Origin: an uncultured Aquimarina sp.
GTDB lineage: Bacteria; Bacteroidota; Bacteroidia; Flavobacteriales; Flavobacteriaceae
Reading direction: 5' to 3'
Length of the DNA: 64,000 nucleotides
Assembly: GCA_947498455.1 (NCBI GenBank)
Contig: CANMKK010000021.1
Coordinates: 1-64,000 of the forward strand
Positions 45,115 to 53,355 of this stretch are shown one piece after another. The notes below the pieces were generated by a model. The model was given only the letters and a program-made list of their open reading frames with translations, made no database searches and was not told where the DNA came from. Position numbers and translations under genes: made by a program. Position 1 is the stretch's first letter. Each line of letters starts with the position of its first letter.

Positions 45115-45174
45115 TAAATCTGCTATAAAAAGTATATTTACAACACTAAACAGTTTAATTAAAATAAGGAAAAA

Positions 45175-45876
45175 ATGGAAGAATTTCAGCAAATAGCACC
45201 ACCTGTAAGTTCGCTTACAGATGATAAAAGAGTAGCTTTTTACAAAAAAACATACACACATCTAGCCATGGCAGTATTATTATTTGTCATTGTAGAATGG
45301 GTATTTTTTCAGATAGAACCTCTGGTAAATTTTGCATTTTCAATGACGCAAGGATGGAGATGGTTGATTATGTTGGGAGGGTTTATGTTTGTTACGAATT
45401 ATGCCGAAAAAATGGCATATAAGAATCATAATATCAATCAACAATATCTGGGACTTTTATTATATGTAATTGCAGAGGCCTTTATTTTTATACCTTTAAT
45501 AGGTATGGCTATGATGGTTTCTGATGGAGGAACAGGTATTCTTAATCAAGCTGCTATCTTAACGTTAGCATTATTTACAGGGCTTTCTGGAGTTGTATTG
45601 TTAACGAAAAAAGATTTTTCTTTTTTAAGATCGATGCTTACTATTGGTTTTTTTATAGCTATTGGATTGATTGTAGCAGGAATGCTATTTGGTTTTAATT
45701 TGGGATTATGGTTTAGTGTAGGTATGGTGGTTTTGGCATCCGGATCTATATTATATCAGACATCTAATATGGTACATAAATATTCAGAAGATCAGTATGT
45801 TGGTGCTTCACTAGGTTTGTTTGCATCATTAATGCTATTGTTCTGGTATATACTTAGTATTTTGTCGAACGACTAA
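45175..45876 (+). CDS. Bax inhibitor-1 (BI-1/YccA) family membrane protein
   Basis: The 233-residue protein has about seven hydrophobic helices after a short N-terminal tail. FYKKTYTHLAMAVLLFVIVE begins the first, and the middle contains AEAFIFIPLIGMAMMV and AAILTLALFTGLSGVVLL. The layout and length match the BI-1/YccA family, thought to be pH-dependent calcium leak channels; YccA interacts with FtsH. A strong terminator follows. Confidence 0.92.
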   Translation: MEEFQQIAPPVSSLTDDKRVAFYKKTYTHLAMAVLLFVIVEWVFFQIEPLVNFAFSMTQGWRWLIMLGGFMFVTNYAEKMAYKNHNINQQYLGLLLYVIAEAFIFIPLIGMAMMVSDGGTGILNQAAILTLALFTGLSGVVLLTKKDFSFLRSMLTIGFFIAIGLIVAGMLFGFNLGLWFSVGMVVLASGSILYQTSNMVHKYSEDQYVGASLGLFASLMLLFWYILSILSND

Positions 45877-45899
45877 ATAACTTATTGATTATAAAATAC

Positions 45900-45930
45900 A
45901 AAAGGCAAGTTTTCATAAAACTTGCCTTTT
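45900..45930 (+). terminator. Rho-independent terminator after the BI-1 gene
   Basis: AAAGGCAAGTTTT (45901-45913) pairs with AAAACTTGCCTTT (45917-45929) around a 3-nt loop and is followed by a run of T. It lies 24 bp after the BI-1 stop and is a textbook intrinsic terminator. Confidence 0.93.
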
Positions 45931-45985
45931 TTTGTGTTGAAAAATGGCCTTATTACTAGATTATCAGTTTTTCAGTAATAGTATT

Positions 45986-46165
45986 ATACGATTTATAGAT
46001 AAGAAATTCGGAGAGGGAGTTTGAATTATTTTGTAATAGGTTAGCATAAAATTAAAGAATAGCCACTTGTGCTGAGTTACGTATAGCTATTGTTGAATTT
46101 TATAACGCAGATATAGTGCAAAAGAAACGTATTATATGCGAAAGTTTTATGCGTAAAGCGTATAA
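45986..46165 (+). repeat. ~180-bp dispersed repeat, copy 1
   Basis: This copy matches 48741-48932 in the same orientation over most of its length. Shared blocks include TTTGAATTATTTTG (TTGAATTATTTTG in copy 2), AAAGAATAGCCACTTGTGCT and TTGTTGAATTTTATAACGCA. Both ends carry palindromic sequence. There is no ORF. The 317-bp gap between the BI-1 and ypdA-like genes is largely this repeat; nothing else is seen. The central GTGCTGAG.. block can fold (AATAGC pairs with GCTATT). Confidence 0.85.
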
Positions 46166-46193
46166 AATACAATATATATTAAAAATAAGTGAA

Positions 46194-47162
46194 TTAAGTA
46201 ATTTTTGAATGGATTGATTCCATGATCATAGTTGCATGTATTCTGGAGTTTTCTATAAACCAGACGTGTGTATCCATCCCTCCACATATTACTCCGGCAA
46301 GGTATAAATTAGAAACATTCGATTCCATAGTTTCTTTATTATATTCTGGGTACAACTTTTCATCATTAGACAAATTCACTCCCATGCTTTTTAGGAATTC
46401 GAAATTAGGAGTGTACCCTGTAAGGGCAAGTACATAGTCATTATCTAATATATGTTTTCCTTCAGGAGTATTTACTGTTATTTTGTCTTCGGATATTTCT
46501 GTAACAGAAGCATTATAGTATGCTTTAATACTTCCTTCTTCTATTCTATTTATTATATCAGGTCGAACCCAATACTTTACACGTTTTCCTATTTCAGATC
46601 CTCGTACAATCATCGTTACCTCGGCACCCTTACGATAACATTCCAGGGCTGCATCTACTGCCGAATTACTAGCTCCGATTACAGCTAATTTTTGTTTTGC
46701 ATAAAAATGTGGATCCTTATAATAATGGGAAACTTTAGGTAACTGTTCTCCAGGAACTCCAATATTGTTTGGAATGTCATAAAACCCTGTTGCTACAATT
46801 ACAAATGATGTAGTGTGCGTTTGTTTTTCGGTTTTGATCGTAAAAAGTTGTTCCTGCTTTTCTACGGAAATAACTTTTTCGAATAAATGGATATTTAAAT
46901 CATTGGTAGTAACTATTCTGCGATAATATTCTAGGGCTTCATTTCTTTTAGGCTTCGCTTCTTTACTAATAAAAGGAACTCCATCTATCTCCAGTTTTTC
47001 TGAAGAAGAAAAGAACTGCATATTTATAGGATAGTTGAATAATGAATTAACTATCGGCCCTTTTTCAATAATAAGATAATTAAGCCCTCTTTTTTTTGCT
47101 TCTAATGCACAAGCTATCCCAATAGGGCCACCTCCAATAATTATGAGGTCGAGCATGTTCAT
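46194..47162 (-). CDS. ypdA: YpdA-family thiol-disulfide/bacillithiol disulfide reductase-like flavoprotein
   Basis: The 322-residue FAD-dependent protein has LIIIGGGPIGIACALEAKKR at the N-terminus (FAD Rossmann motif) and a second nucleotide-binding motif, AVIGASNSAVDAALE. ANNDLYLAGV-like SNLYLAGVICGGMDTH lies near the end. The paired CxxC of thioredoxin reductases is missing, as in the YpdA family. In Firmicutes YpdA reduces bacillithiol disulfide; several Bacteroidota use bacillithiol too, so this role is plausible. Start and rpe stop share one base (TAATG). Confidence 0.85.
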   Translation of the reverse strand: MNMLDLIIIGGGPIGIACALEAKKRGLNYLIIEKGPIVNSLFNYPINMQFFSSSEKLEIDGVPFISKEAKPKRNEALEYYRRIVTTNDLNIHLFEKVISVEKQEQLFTIKTEKQTHTTSFVIVATGFYDIPNNIGVPGEQLPKVSHYYKDPHFYAKQKLAVIGASNSAVDAALECYRKGAEVTMIVRGSEIGKRVKYWVRPDIINRIEEGSIKAYYNASVTEISEDKITVNTPEGKHILDNDYVLALTGYTPNFEFLKSMGVNLSNDEKLYPEYNKETMESNVSNLYLAGVICGGMDTHVWFIENSRIHATMIMESIHSKIT

Positions 47163-47821
47163 TACGAAATAATCTCTTTCAGACCTTTAATTGTTTGGAT
47201 CGGATTTTCACTTTTGAAAACATAACTCCCTGCAACTAGTACATCGGCTCCGGCATCAATTAATTGCTTGGCATTTTTATCAGTAACACCTCCATCAATT
47301 TCAATGATAGTACTAGCATTATTACGAATAATAATTTCTTTAAGTTGCTTTACTTTTTTATAGGTGTTTTCAATAAATGATTGCCCGCCAAATCCTGGGT
47401 TGACACTCATAATACATACCAGATCAATATCCTTAATAGTATCTTCTAATAAACTGACATTGGTATGAGGATTTATAGCTACACCTGCTTGCATTCCTTC
47501 GGCTTTGATAGCTTGTAATGTTCTATGTAAATGAGTACAAGCCTCATAATGTACTGTAAGAATATTACTTCCTAAATCTGCAAAAGTTTTGATGTAGCGA
47601 TCTGGGTCTACAATCATTAAATGAACATCAATAGTTTTGTTCGCATGTTTAACAATATCTCGTAATACAGGCATTCCAAAAGAAATATTAGGAACAAATA
47701 CTCCATCCATAATATCGATGTGAAACCAATCGGCATCACTGGTATTGATCATTTCTACATCACGCTGTAAGTTTGCAAAATCTGCTGCTAATACGGAAGG
47801 AGCAATTAATTTAGAAGACAT
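47162..47821 (-). CDS. rpe: Ribulose-phosphate 3-epimerase
   Basis: The 219-residue TIM-barrel protein has the family motifs LIAPSVLAADFANL, WFHIDIMDGVFVPN (metal-binding His and Asp), TVHYEA, MSVNPGFGGQSF and EIDGGV. It interconverts ribulose-5-phosphate and xylulose-5-phosphate in the pentose phosphate pathway. Length is normal. It is upstream of, and overlaps by one base, the ypdA-like gene. Confidence 0.97.
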   Translation of the reverse strand: MSSKLIAPSVLAADFANLQRDVEMINTSDADWFHIDIMDGVFVPNISFGMPVLRDIVKHANKTIDVHLMIVDPDRYIKTFADLGSNILTVHYEACTHLHRTLQAIKAEGMQAGVAINPHTNVSLLEDTIKDIDLVCIMSVNPGFGGQSFIENTYKKVKQLKEIIIRNNASTIIEIDGGVTDKNAKQLIDAGADVLVAGSYVFKSENPIQTIKGLKEIIS

Positions 47822-48003
47822 AAAATAATTATTTTTGGCAAAAATAGCATTTAAGTTTTACATGATAGTGTAAAGAATTGAGTTTTGAAATATGAATACC
47901 GACAATAATCAATTGTACACTATGATTTTCTGCAAGATTTATAAAATTTGATTCCTAGAAAATAATAATTTGGAGACGTTTTATAAAGTGATTTAAATCA
48001 CTT

Positions 48004-48414
48004 TTATGTAAGTTTCATGAATTTATAGGCCAAGTAAAAGATATTTTCAAAATTATCAGGATTTCGCAATTTCTTCTCTTCAAGAAAATGTTCTAAATCA
48101 TCTATGTGATTATAGTTGTCAGAAACGATTGTAAATGAAGAATTGTAGTCGGAAAAAGCTTTATGCCGTATTTCTCGATCAAAAATCTTAATAATATCGT
48201 AATGTCTGTAGTCTACTTTTATTTTATTAAAAAGATTACGTACTTTATTTTTCTCTCCTTCCAAAACTTGAAAGAAATTACCATTAGAGTACATTAATAT
48301 TCCTGTTATATTATTTTTCTCATTATTCGATTTGATATCCTCGAATAAATCTTGAATATCAGAATCTTTTAAAGTTGGATTAGCTGTGCTCACATAACTT
48401 ATTGTTTGCCACAT
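48004..48414 (-). CDS. BLUF-domain blue-light photoreceptor
   Basis: The 136-residue single-domain protein shows the BLUF signature. Tyr7 (QTISYVST), Asn31 and Gln49 (NFFQVLEGEK) have the same spacing as the photocycle residues Tyr8, Asn32 and Gln50 of PixD. NNITGILMYSNGNFFQ is the core motif. Such proteins bind FAD and signal through protein partners; no output domain is fused, so the partner is elsewhere. It is a stand-alone gene on the minus strand. Confidence 0.9.
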   Translation of the reverse strand: MWQTISYVSTANPTLKDSDIQDLFEDIKSNNEKNNITGILMYSNGNFFQVLEGEKNKVRNLFNKIKVDYRHYDIIKIFDREIRHKAFSDYNSSFTIVSDNYNHIDDLEHFLEEKKLRNPDNFENIFYLAYKFMKLT

Positions 48415-48740
48415 AGTATATCGTAAAAGTTCTTCTTAAAGAATAAGTAAAGAATTGATTGTGTATTTAAAGATACAAGTTTAAAAGGGAATTTTCTTTT
48501 TTTTGTGATGTATATTGTGAGGATATTTATAGAGTTTAATTTTCTGAGGTTTGTCTTGGAAATTGTATGAGAGTTAAATATTTGTAAGTCAGACTTAAAA
48601 AAATAGTGTTATTTAAAAATGACCAAATAATAGTACGTTTTCTAGTGTATTTTAAGTTTTAAAAGTGATGACTTTTCTATGGAAACAAAACTTTAATGAA
48701 TATTTAGGAAACATTTCTTCTTCTCAAGACATTAATAGTT
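48415..48740. other. Gene-free intergenic region
   Basis: This AT-rich stretch lies upstream of the BLUF gene and should hold its promoter. I see no ORF and no strong palindrome until the dispersed repeat begins at 48741. Confidence 0.4.
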
Positions 48741-48932
48741 ATATGATTTATGGATAAGAAATTCGTATAAGTAGCTTGAATTATTTTGTACTAGATTAAG
48801 GCATGAAATTAAAGAATAGCCACTTGTGCTGAGCTACATCGAAGTATAGCTATTGTTGAATTTTATAACGCAGATATAGCGCAAAAGAAACGAACTATAT
48901 GCGAAAGTTCTATGCGTAAATCGTATTGTATA
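48741..48932 (+). repeat. ~190-bp dispersed repeat, copy 2
   Basis: This is a direct copy of the element at 45986-46165, separated from it by about 2.6 kb containing ypdA-like, rpe and BLUF genes. This copy is a little longer: GAGCTACATCGAAGTATAG replaces a shorter stretch in copy 1. The central part folds as AATAGC..GCTATT. It ends 18 bp before the RiPP precursor start, so it must contain or overlap that gene's promoter and leader. Confidence 0.85.
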
Positions 48933-48950
48933 AACTTAAATTTTAATAGA

Positions 48951-49106
48951 ATGAAAAAGCAAGTAAAAAAGTTAGAACTAAACAAAGTTAATGTAACTAA
49001 ATTAAGCAACACACGAGCCATTATGGGAGGAGGGGAACCACCCAAGGGTTCCGGTTCAACATATGCCTCTAACACGGGAACTTGTTATACAGATATGTGT
49101 GACTAA
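48951..49106 (+). CDS. RiPP precursor peptide (class I lanthipeptide-like, GG leader)
   Basis: The 51-residue peptide starts at ATG 48951. An upstream in-frame ATG at 48912 lies inside the dispersed repeat and is less likely. The leader MKKQVKKLELNKVNVTKLSN has the Bacteroidota KKLxLNKxxVxxL pattern and ends in a Gly run (26-28), a probable cleavage site. The 23-residue core begins with Glu29 and contains Ser34, Ser36, Thr37, Ser40, Thr42, Thr44 and Thr47 with Cys45 and Cys50, giving dehydration and thioether possibilities. No LanB/LanC/LanM, radical SAM or C39 peptidase gene is near, so modification enzymes must act from elsewhere or the peptide is a relict. Confidence 0.75.
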   Translation: MKKQVKKLELNKVNVTKLSNTRAIMGGGEPPKGSGSTYASNTGTCYTDMCD

Positions 49107-49183
49107 TAAGTTTTGTAGGTTAATTTTAGAGTTTATTTTATTAATCATATTTCATATGTGGTTCATACAATAATACATGAAAA

Positions 49184-49208
49184 AACCACCGGTAATCAGC
49201 CGGTGGTC
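49184..49208 (-). terminator. Intrinsic terminator of rpoD
   Basis: ACCACCGG (49185-49192) and CCGGTGGT (49200-49207) form a GC-rich stem. Read on the minus strand the stem is followed by a T-run (A-run at 49180-49185 on the plus strand). It lies 70 bp after the sigma-factor stop. It would also lie downstream of the RiPP gene, but with no plus-strand T-run. Confidence 0.85.
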
Positions 49209-49276
49209 ATTCATCAATCAAAAAACGAACAGTTATATTATAAACTGTTTGTAACTGCAATTTAGGAAATTAATAA

Positions 49277-50140
49277 TTATCCTAAATATGTTTTTAATAT
49301 TTTGCTTCGAGATGTGTGTTTTAATCTGCGAATAGCTTTTTCTTTTATCTGACGTACACGTTCACGAGTTAGGTCAAAAGTTTCTCCAATTTCTTCAAGA
49401 GTCATAGGATGTTGATCTCCAAGACCAAAATATAAACGGATTACATCTGCCTCTCTAGGAGTCAATGTTTCAAGAGCTCTTTCGATTTCAGTACGTAAAG
49501 ATTCGTGTAATAATGATCTATCTGGATTAGGAGATTCTCCTGAGTTTAATACATCATATAGGTTAGAATCTTCTCCTTCTACAAGTGGAGCATCCATACT
49601 TACGTGACGTCCAGAGTTTTTCATAGACTCTTTTACGTCATTGATTGTCATATCTAACTCTTTAGCAATTTCTTCAGCACTTGGAGGGCGCTCATGTGAT
49701 TGCTCTAAGAAAGCATATGTTTTATTGATCTTATTTATAGAACCAATTTTGTTTAAAGGCAAACGTACAATACGAGATTGTTCGGCTAATGCCTGTAAAA
49801 TAGACTGACGAATCCACCATACTGCGTAGGAGATGAATTTAAAACCTCTGGTTTCATCAAAACGTTTAGCAGCTTTGATCAATCCTAAATTACCTTCATT
49901 AATTAAATCTGGTAAAGTCAATCCTTGGTTTTGATATTGTTTAGCAACAGATACAACAAATCGTAAGTTAGCCTTTGTTAATTTTTCAAGGGCTCTTTCA
50001 TCACCTGCTTTTATTCGCTGAGCTAATTCTACTTCTTCATCAGCGGTTATAAGATCTACTTTACCAATTTCTTGTAAATACTTATCCAGCGATGCAGTTT
50101 CACGATTCGTTACCTGCTTCGTAATTTTAAGTTGTCTCAT
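49277..50140 (-). CDS. rpoD: Primary RNA polymerase sigma factor (RpoD/SigA type)
   Basis: The 287-residue protein lacks a large region 1.1, as usual for Bacteroidota. Region 1.2 begins [20 protein letters not shown]; region 2 contains [20 protein letters not shown] and [20 protein letters not shown]; region 4 has [20 protein letters not shown]. It recognises the TTTG/TAnnTTTG promoters of this phylum. Single gene with its own terminator. Confidence 0.97.
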   Translation of the reverse strand: MRQLKITKQVTNRETASLDKYLQEIGKVDLITADEEVELAQRIKAGDERALEKLTKANLRFVVSVAKQYQNQGLTLPDLINEGNLGLIKAAKRFDETRGFKFISYAVWWIRQSILQALAEQSRIVRLPLNKIGSINKINKTYAFLEQSHERPPSAEEIAKELDMTINDVKESMKNSGRHVSMDAPLVEGEDSNLYDVLNSGESPNPDRSLLHESLRTEIERALETLTPREADVIRLYFGLGDQHPMTLEEIGETFDLTRERVRQIKEKAIRRLKHTSRSKILKTYLG

Positions 50141-50367
50141 CTATTTTCCTTGAAATTTAATTGTGAATATTTTAGGGCTTTGCTTTACTTAATTATACGT
50201 AGAGAGTTACTAAAATGTTACAAAAAAGTAAAATTATTTTTTTAAAACGCTATTATTTGTGTAGTAAATAGGTGTTTATAGTGTTTAATTACAGGGGGTT
50301 ATAGTGTGATTTTGCTTTGCAGTAAGAAAAATATTAATTTGGGCTTTGTAAAGAAGCCAATAATGGT

Positions 50368-51336
50368 TTATTCGAATTCAAGAGTGTTTTTAGCTTGTAT
50401 TAAAGATCTAAGGGCATCAATTTTTTTATGAATCTTATTAAAAAATACATTTCTTTCTTTTTCTCCTACTGCACTTAGTAGTTTAGAACCATCCATCTGG
50501 ATTTTTAGGAATTGTTCTGCCTGATTGCAGGTAGTAACATCATTTGTTCTATAATAGGAGAGAATTGTGAATGGAACGTATAAAGATTTTTCTGTAGGAG
50601 TTTTTACCAAAACTCTGTTGTTCATTAATAAAATCTCATTATAATAGAATTTAAAATTATCTTTTTGGGTAACTATTTTTTTTGAAATATTGTTGATTAG
50701 TTCTTTTAGATTATCACATATTTCGAATGCGTCTTTAGAAGTAAGGGCTTCGGATTCAAAATAAAAGTGTATTTGTTTGAGTGTGCTATTAATAGTGGTA
50801 ATATCCCATATTTCGATAGCATTTAGGTTTTTGTATAGTTCTCCTAGGCGCTTAGCTGCTTGGAGTAAGGATAATGAGATGTTAAAGTTAGAAAATGAGG
50901 TTTCTGTAAGACTTGAGTCCATAATCTTTAACCAAACATACATTTTAAACTTTGATAAAAGGTTGTCATTAGAGGTGTAAAAAATCGGTAAATCCTTTGC
51001 AGAATAAATCATTTCTACATTTTTATTATTGACTAGAGGTAGTAAAGACTCATATGAATTATTATAATATGCTAATAAACTCTCGGTATTGGTTACCGGT
51101 GCTGTTTTTTTTACAGCTACAATGTGTTCGTCTTCTGCGGAAAACAGTTGATCTATAGATAGATTATAATATTTAGCTAGTATAACAGCTTCTTCTAACG
51201 ATAATTTACTTTTTTTATTAATTCTTCTGTGAGCGGCGTCATAACTTATATCTAGTGCGGTGGCTATGTCGTCTATTAAAGATTTTTTAGTAGTGCTTTG
51301 TTTTCGTATTAGTTCTAAGAAATTTTCCTGAATCAT
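50368..51336 (-). CDS. HTH (XRE/BetR-like) transcriptional regulator
   Basis: The 322-residue protein has an N-terminal helix-turn-helix at about 15-62 (SLIDDIATALDISYDAAHRR, then LSLEEAVILAKYYNLSIDQL). A helical C-terminal sensor-like domain of about 240 residues without recognisable ligand motifs follows. It is divergent from the beta-barrel gene at 51728 across a 391-bp region rich in TTGTGA-type boxes, one of which (TTGTACAA) lies 10 bp before its own start, suggesting autoregulation (inference). Confidence 0.8.
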   Translation of the reverse strand: MIQENFLELIRKQSTTKKSLIDDIATALDISYDAAHRRINKKSKLSLEEAVILAKYYNLSIDQLFSAEDEHIVAVKKTAPVTNTESLLAYYNNSYESLLPLVNNKNVEMIYSAKDLPIFYTSNDNLLSKFKMYVWLKIMDSSLTETSFSNFNISLSLLQAAKRLGELYKNLNAIEIWDITTINSTLKQIHFYFESEALTSKDAFEICDNLKELINNISKKIVTQKDNFKFYYNEILLMNNRVLVKTPTEKSLYVPFTILSYYRTNDVTTCNQAEQFLKIQMDGSKLLSAVGEKERNVFFNKIHKKIDALRSLIQAKNTLEFE

Positions 51337-51345
51337 TTCATGTAG

Positions 51346-51575
51346 TTGTACAATTGTTCTGATAAATTAAAAGATAAAACTACTTTTAATTTTGTGATTT
51401 TTACAAAAAATAAACTTAATAATTGTGAAAATTATTTTTTTTACAATTGATCATGAGCTTTGATTGCTTATTAAAAACGGTTTTGTATGTCCTTGTTTTA
51501 GTTGATTACTTTGAAAAATGTTGTTGTATAAGTTTTTTGCAAAACATAAAACGCTTTGATTTGTGATTTTCGCAA
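51346..51575. promoter_or_regulatory. Repeated TTGT..ACAA boxes in the divergent promoter region
   Basis: Four imperfect palindromic boxes lie here: TTGTACAA at 51346-51353; TTGTGATTTTTACAA at 51392-51406; TTGTGA with downstream TTTACAA at 51423-51446; TTGTGATTTTCGCAA at 51561-51575. They share TTGT(GA) and a (A/G)CAA end. The position between the HTH gene and the beta-barrel genes makes operator function plausible. The AT-rich context could produce some of these by chance. Confidence 0.5.
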
Positions 51576-51628
51576 AAAACATTCTTGTCAATTGTGTTTA
51601 TTAACCTCCTTACCTTCTATATAACTAG

Positions 51629-51636
51629 TAGGTTTG
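51629..51636 (+). promoter_or_regulatory. Candidate -7 box of the beta-barrel gene
   Basis: TAGGTTTG fits TAnnTTTG, 92 bp before the ATG at 51728, leaving a long leader. No TTTG was found at the ideal -33 spacing, so confidence is limited. Confidence 0.4.
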
Positions 51637-51727
51637 AATTGTTAAATAATAAAAGTCTTAATAGAGGTAAATTAAGATGATACTCTGTTCTGTGTTTATT
51701 CCTTTAATTAATAATAATATTTTAAAT

Positions 51728-52336
51728 ATGAAAAAAATAATAAGTACATCATTGGTAATGTTTGTGGCTATACTAATTTATGGTCAGGATACTAATAAAA
51801 AATCAAATGACTATAAATTTAAATTTAGATCCGTAGAGGCGGGTTTAGGGGGGTATTTAGCAAAATTTAAGAAAAATCGATTTATTTCAGGAGACCCTAA
51901 TGGTTCACATACTACAGAGGAATTTGGGGATGATATAGGTGCTAGTTTGAATGTGAGTACTTCATTTTTGATAAAAAATAATATTATGTCTTTGTCCTTA
52001 AATATTGGTATGGAAGCTACTATCCTTTGGAGAAGTGAGAGTAATGAGAGTAATAGTTTTGGTGCAGTAAGTTTATTATATGGAAGAGAATGGAAAATGA
52101 TGAGGTGGTTTGCCATAGAAACTCATGTAGGAATGGGAATGTATTCCAGTGGAGATAGAGTGTTTGATGGGCGTAATGTTAACTTGGTAAGAAAAGAGGT
52201 TTTAGGAGTGCCAGTAGATTTTAAATTTATGTTTCGTAAAAATACCTTTGATATAGGATTGAATACAGGAGTGAATTTTAATTCCATTAATACGACTTAT
52301 TATGGGAATTTTATCTTGCAATATGTATTTGATTAA
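51728..52336 (+). CDS. Outer membrane beta-barrel-like protein
   Basis: I chose the ATG at 51728 (MKKIISTSLVMFVAILIYGQ), which gives a perfect signal peptide and 202 residues; a start at 51677 would place 17 extra residues ahead of it. Alternating strands (FRSVEAGLGGYLAKF, MSLSLNIGMEATILW, FDIGLNTGVNFNSI) and an aromatic C-terminus (FILQYVFD) indicate a small outer membrane barrel. Function unknown. Its neighbour at 52385 has a similar plan. Confidence 0.75.
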   Translation: MKKIISTSLVMFVAILIYGQDTNKKSNDYKFKFRSVEAGLGGYLAKFKKNRFISGDPNGSHTTEEFGDDIGASLNVSTSFLIKNNIMSLSLNIGMEATILWRSESNESNSFGAVSLLYGREWKMMRWFAIETHVGMGMYSSGDRVFDGRNVNLVRKEVLGVPVDFKFMFRKNTFDIGLNTGVNFNSINTTYYGNFILQYVFD

Positions 52337-52384
52337 TATTAAATCTGTTTTTATTCCTTAATTAATACGATAAAAATTTTAAGT

Positions 52385-53125
52385 ATGAAAAAAATAGTTA
52401 ATAGGCGAATAAGGTTATTTGTATCTATTTGTGGTTGGGGTAATAGCAAGGAATTAAAAACCTATGAATTTAGATCAAAGTTATTAGTTGTATTTTTTAT
52501 TTTGTTGTGTAATATAGTTATTTCACAAACAAGCGAAATTATAAACCCCAAAGGAGACTGGTATTTTGGAGCTGAAATCGGACTAAATACGATTACTTCA
52601 TATACTCTAAACGAATCTAATAAATCATTGCAAGGAGGGGTTTTAGTAGAATATTATTTTGCTAAACATTGGAGTTTTTCTGGTAGAGTGAAATATTTTA
52701 AAACAGGTGTGTCATTTAATCAAAGTGGGAGTGGAGCAGGTTTTTTTAGTACTTCTGCATACTCAGGCATATTTAATGGAGAAGTTTTAGCAGTTCCTGT
52801 TTATATAAAATGGGAATTTAGAATCTATAAAAATTTAAAAGGGAATGTAAAGCTAGGTTATGCATACAATATAGAGACGAAAAGTGAGTATTTGAATTAC
52901 ACAGACAATCTACGAACTGATTATTCAAGACAATATGGAAGCATAAATCCAGGCTTAGGATTTAACTATTTTATGAATAAAAAAACTTCAATATATATTG
53001 ATGTTGAAAATTATTTTGGTCCAGCAAGAGGAAGAACTCCATCATTATTATCTAATGATAAAAAGCATTTAAATAATTTAGTTTTTAGTGTGGGTGTTAA
53101 ATATACTTTTAAAAATAAAGAATAA
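52385..53125 (+). CDS. Outer membrane beta-barrel-like protein
   Basis: The 246-residue protein has an unusually long N-region: about 31 residues (MKKIVNRRIRLFVSICGWGN) precede a hydrophobic stretch, LLVVFFILLCNIVISQ. Barrel-like strands follow (WYFGAEIGLNTITSY, WSFSGRVKYFKTGVSF, ending VFSVGVKYTFKNKE). It is 48 bp downstream of the similar protein and probably co-transcribed. The divergent HTH gene may regulate both. Confidence 0.72.
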   Translation: MKKIVNRRIRLFVSICGWGNSKELKTYEFRSKLLVVFFILLCNIVISQTSEIINPKGDWYFGAEIGLNTITSYTLNESNKSLQGGVLVEYYFAKHWSFSGRVKYFKTGVSFNQSGSGAGFFSTSAYSGIFNGEVLAVPVYIKWEFRIYKNLKGNVKLGYAYNIETKSEYLNYTDNLRTDYSRQYGSINPGLGFNYFMNKKTSIYIDVENYFGPARGRTPSLLSNDKKHLNNLVFSVGVKYTFKNKE

Positions 53126-53328
53126 GTGTACTAAGTAAAACAGATACACTAAAAGGAATTCAGATCGGCTTATGGAATAAAAATGAAAGAAGATCACTGC
53201 CATTTATTAATTGGCAATTTTCTAAGAAAGAAAAGAGGTCTAAAAATCGTTATAATAAGGAATAATGTCGAATGGAATATCTTCCATCAAACTTCGGTGA
53301 GAAATGTACCGATTTCTTTCTTATTTAG

Positions 53329-53336
53329 TAAGTTTG
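53329..53336 (+). promoter_or_regulatory. Candidate -7 box of the ABC-F gene
   Basis: TAAGTTTG fits TAnnTTTG, 20 bp before the ATG at 53356. The expected -33 TTTG is not seen (TTTC and TTCT instead). The short leader is normal for a housekeeping gene. Confidence 0.4.
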
Positions 53337-53355
53337 CAAACTTAAAAGTTAGTAT

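Noticed and set aside
48912..48950. Upstream in-frame start for the RiPP precursor
   Set aside because: It would place 13 residues encoded by the dispersed repeat in front of the standard MKKQVKKL leader.
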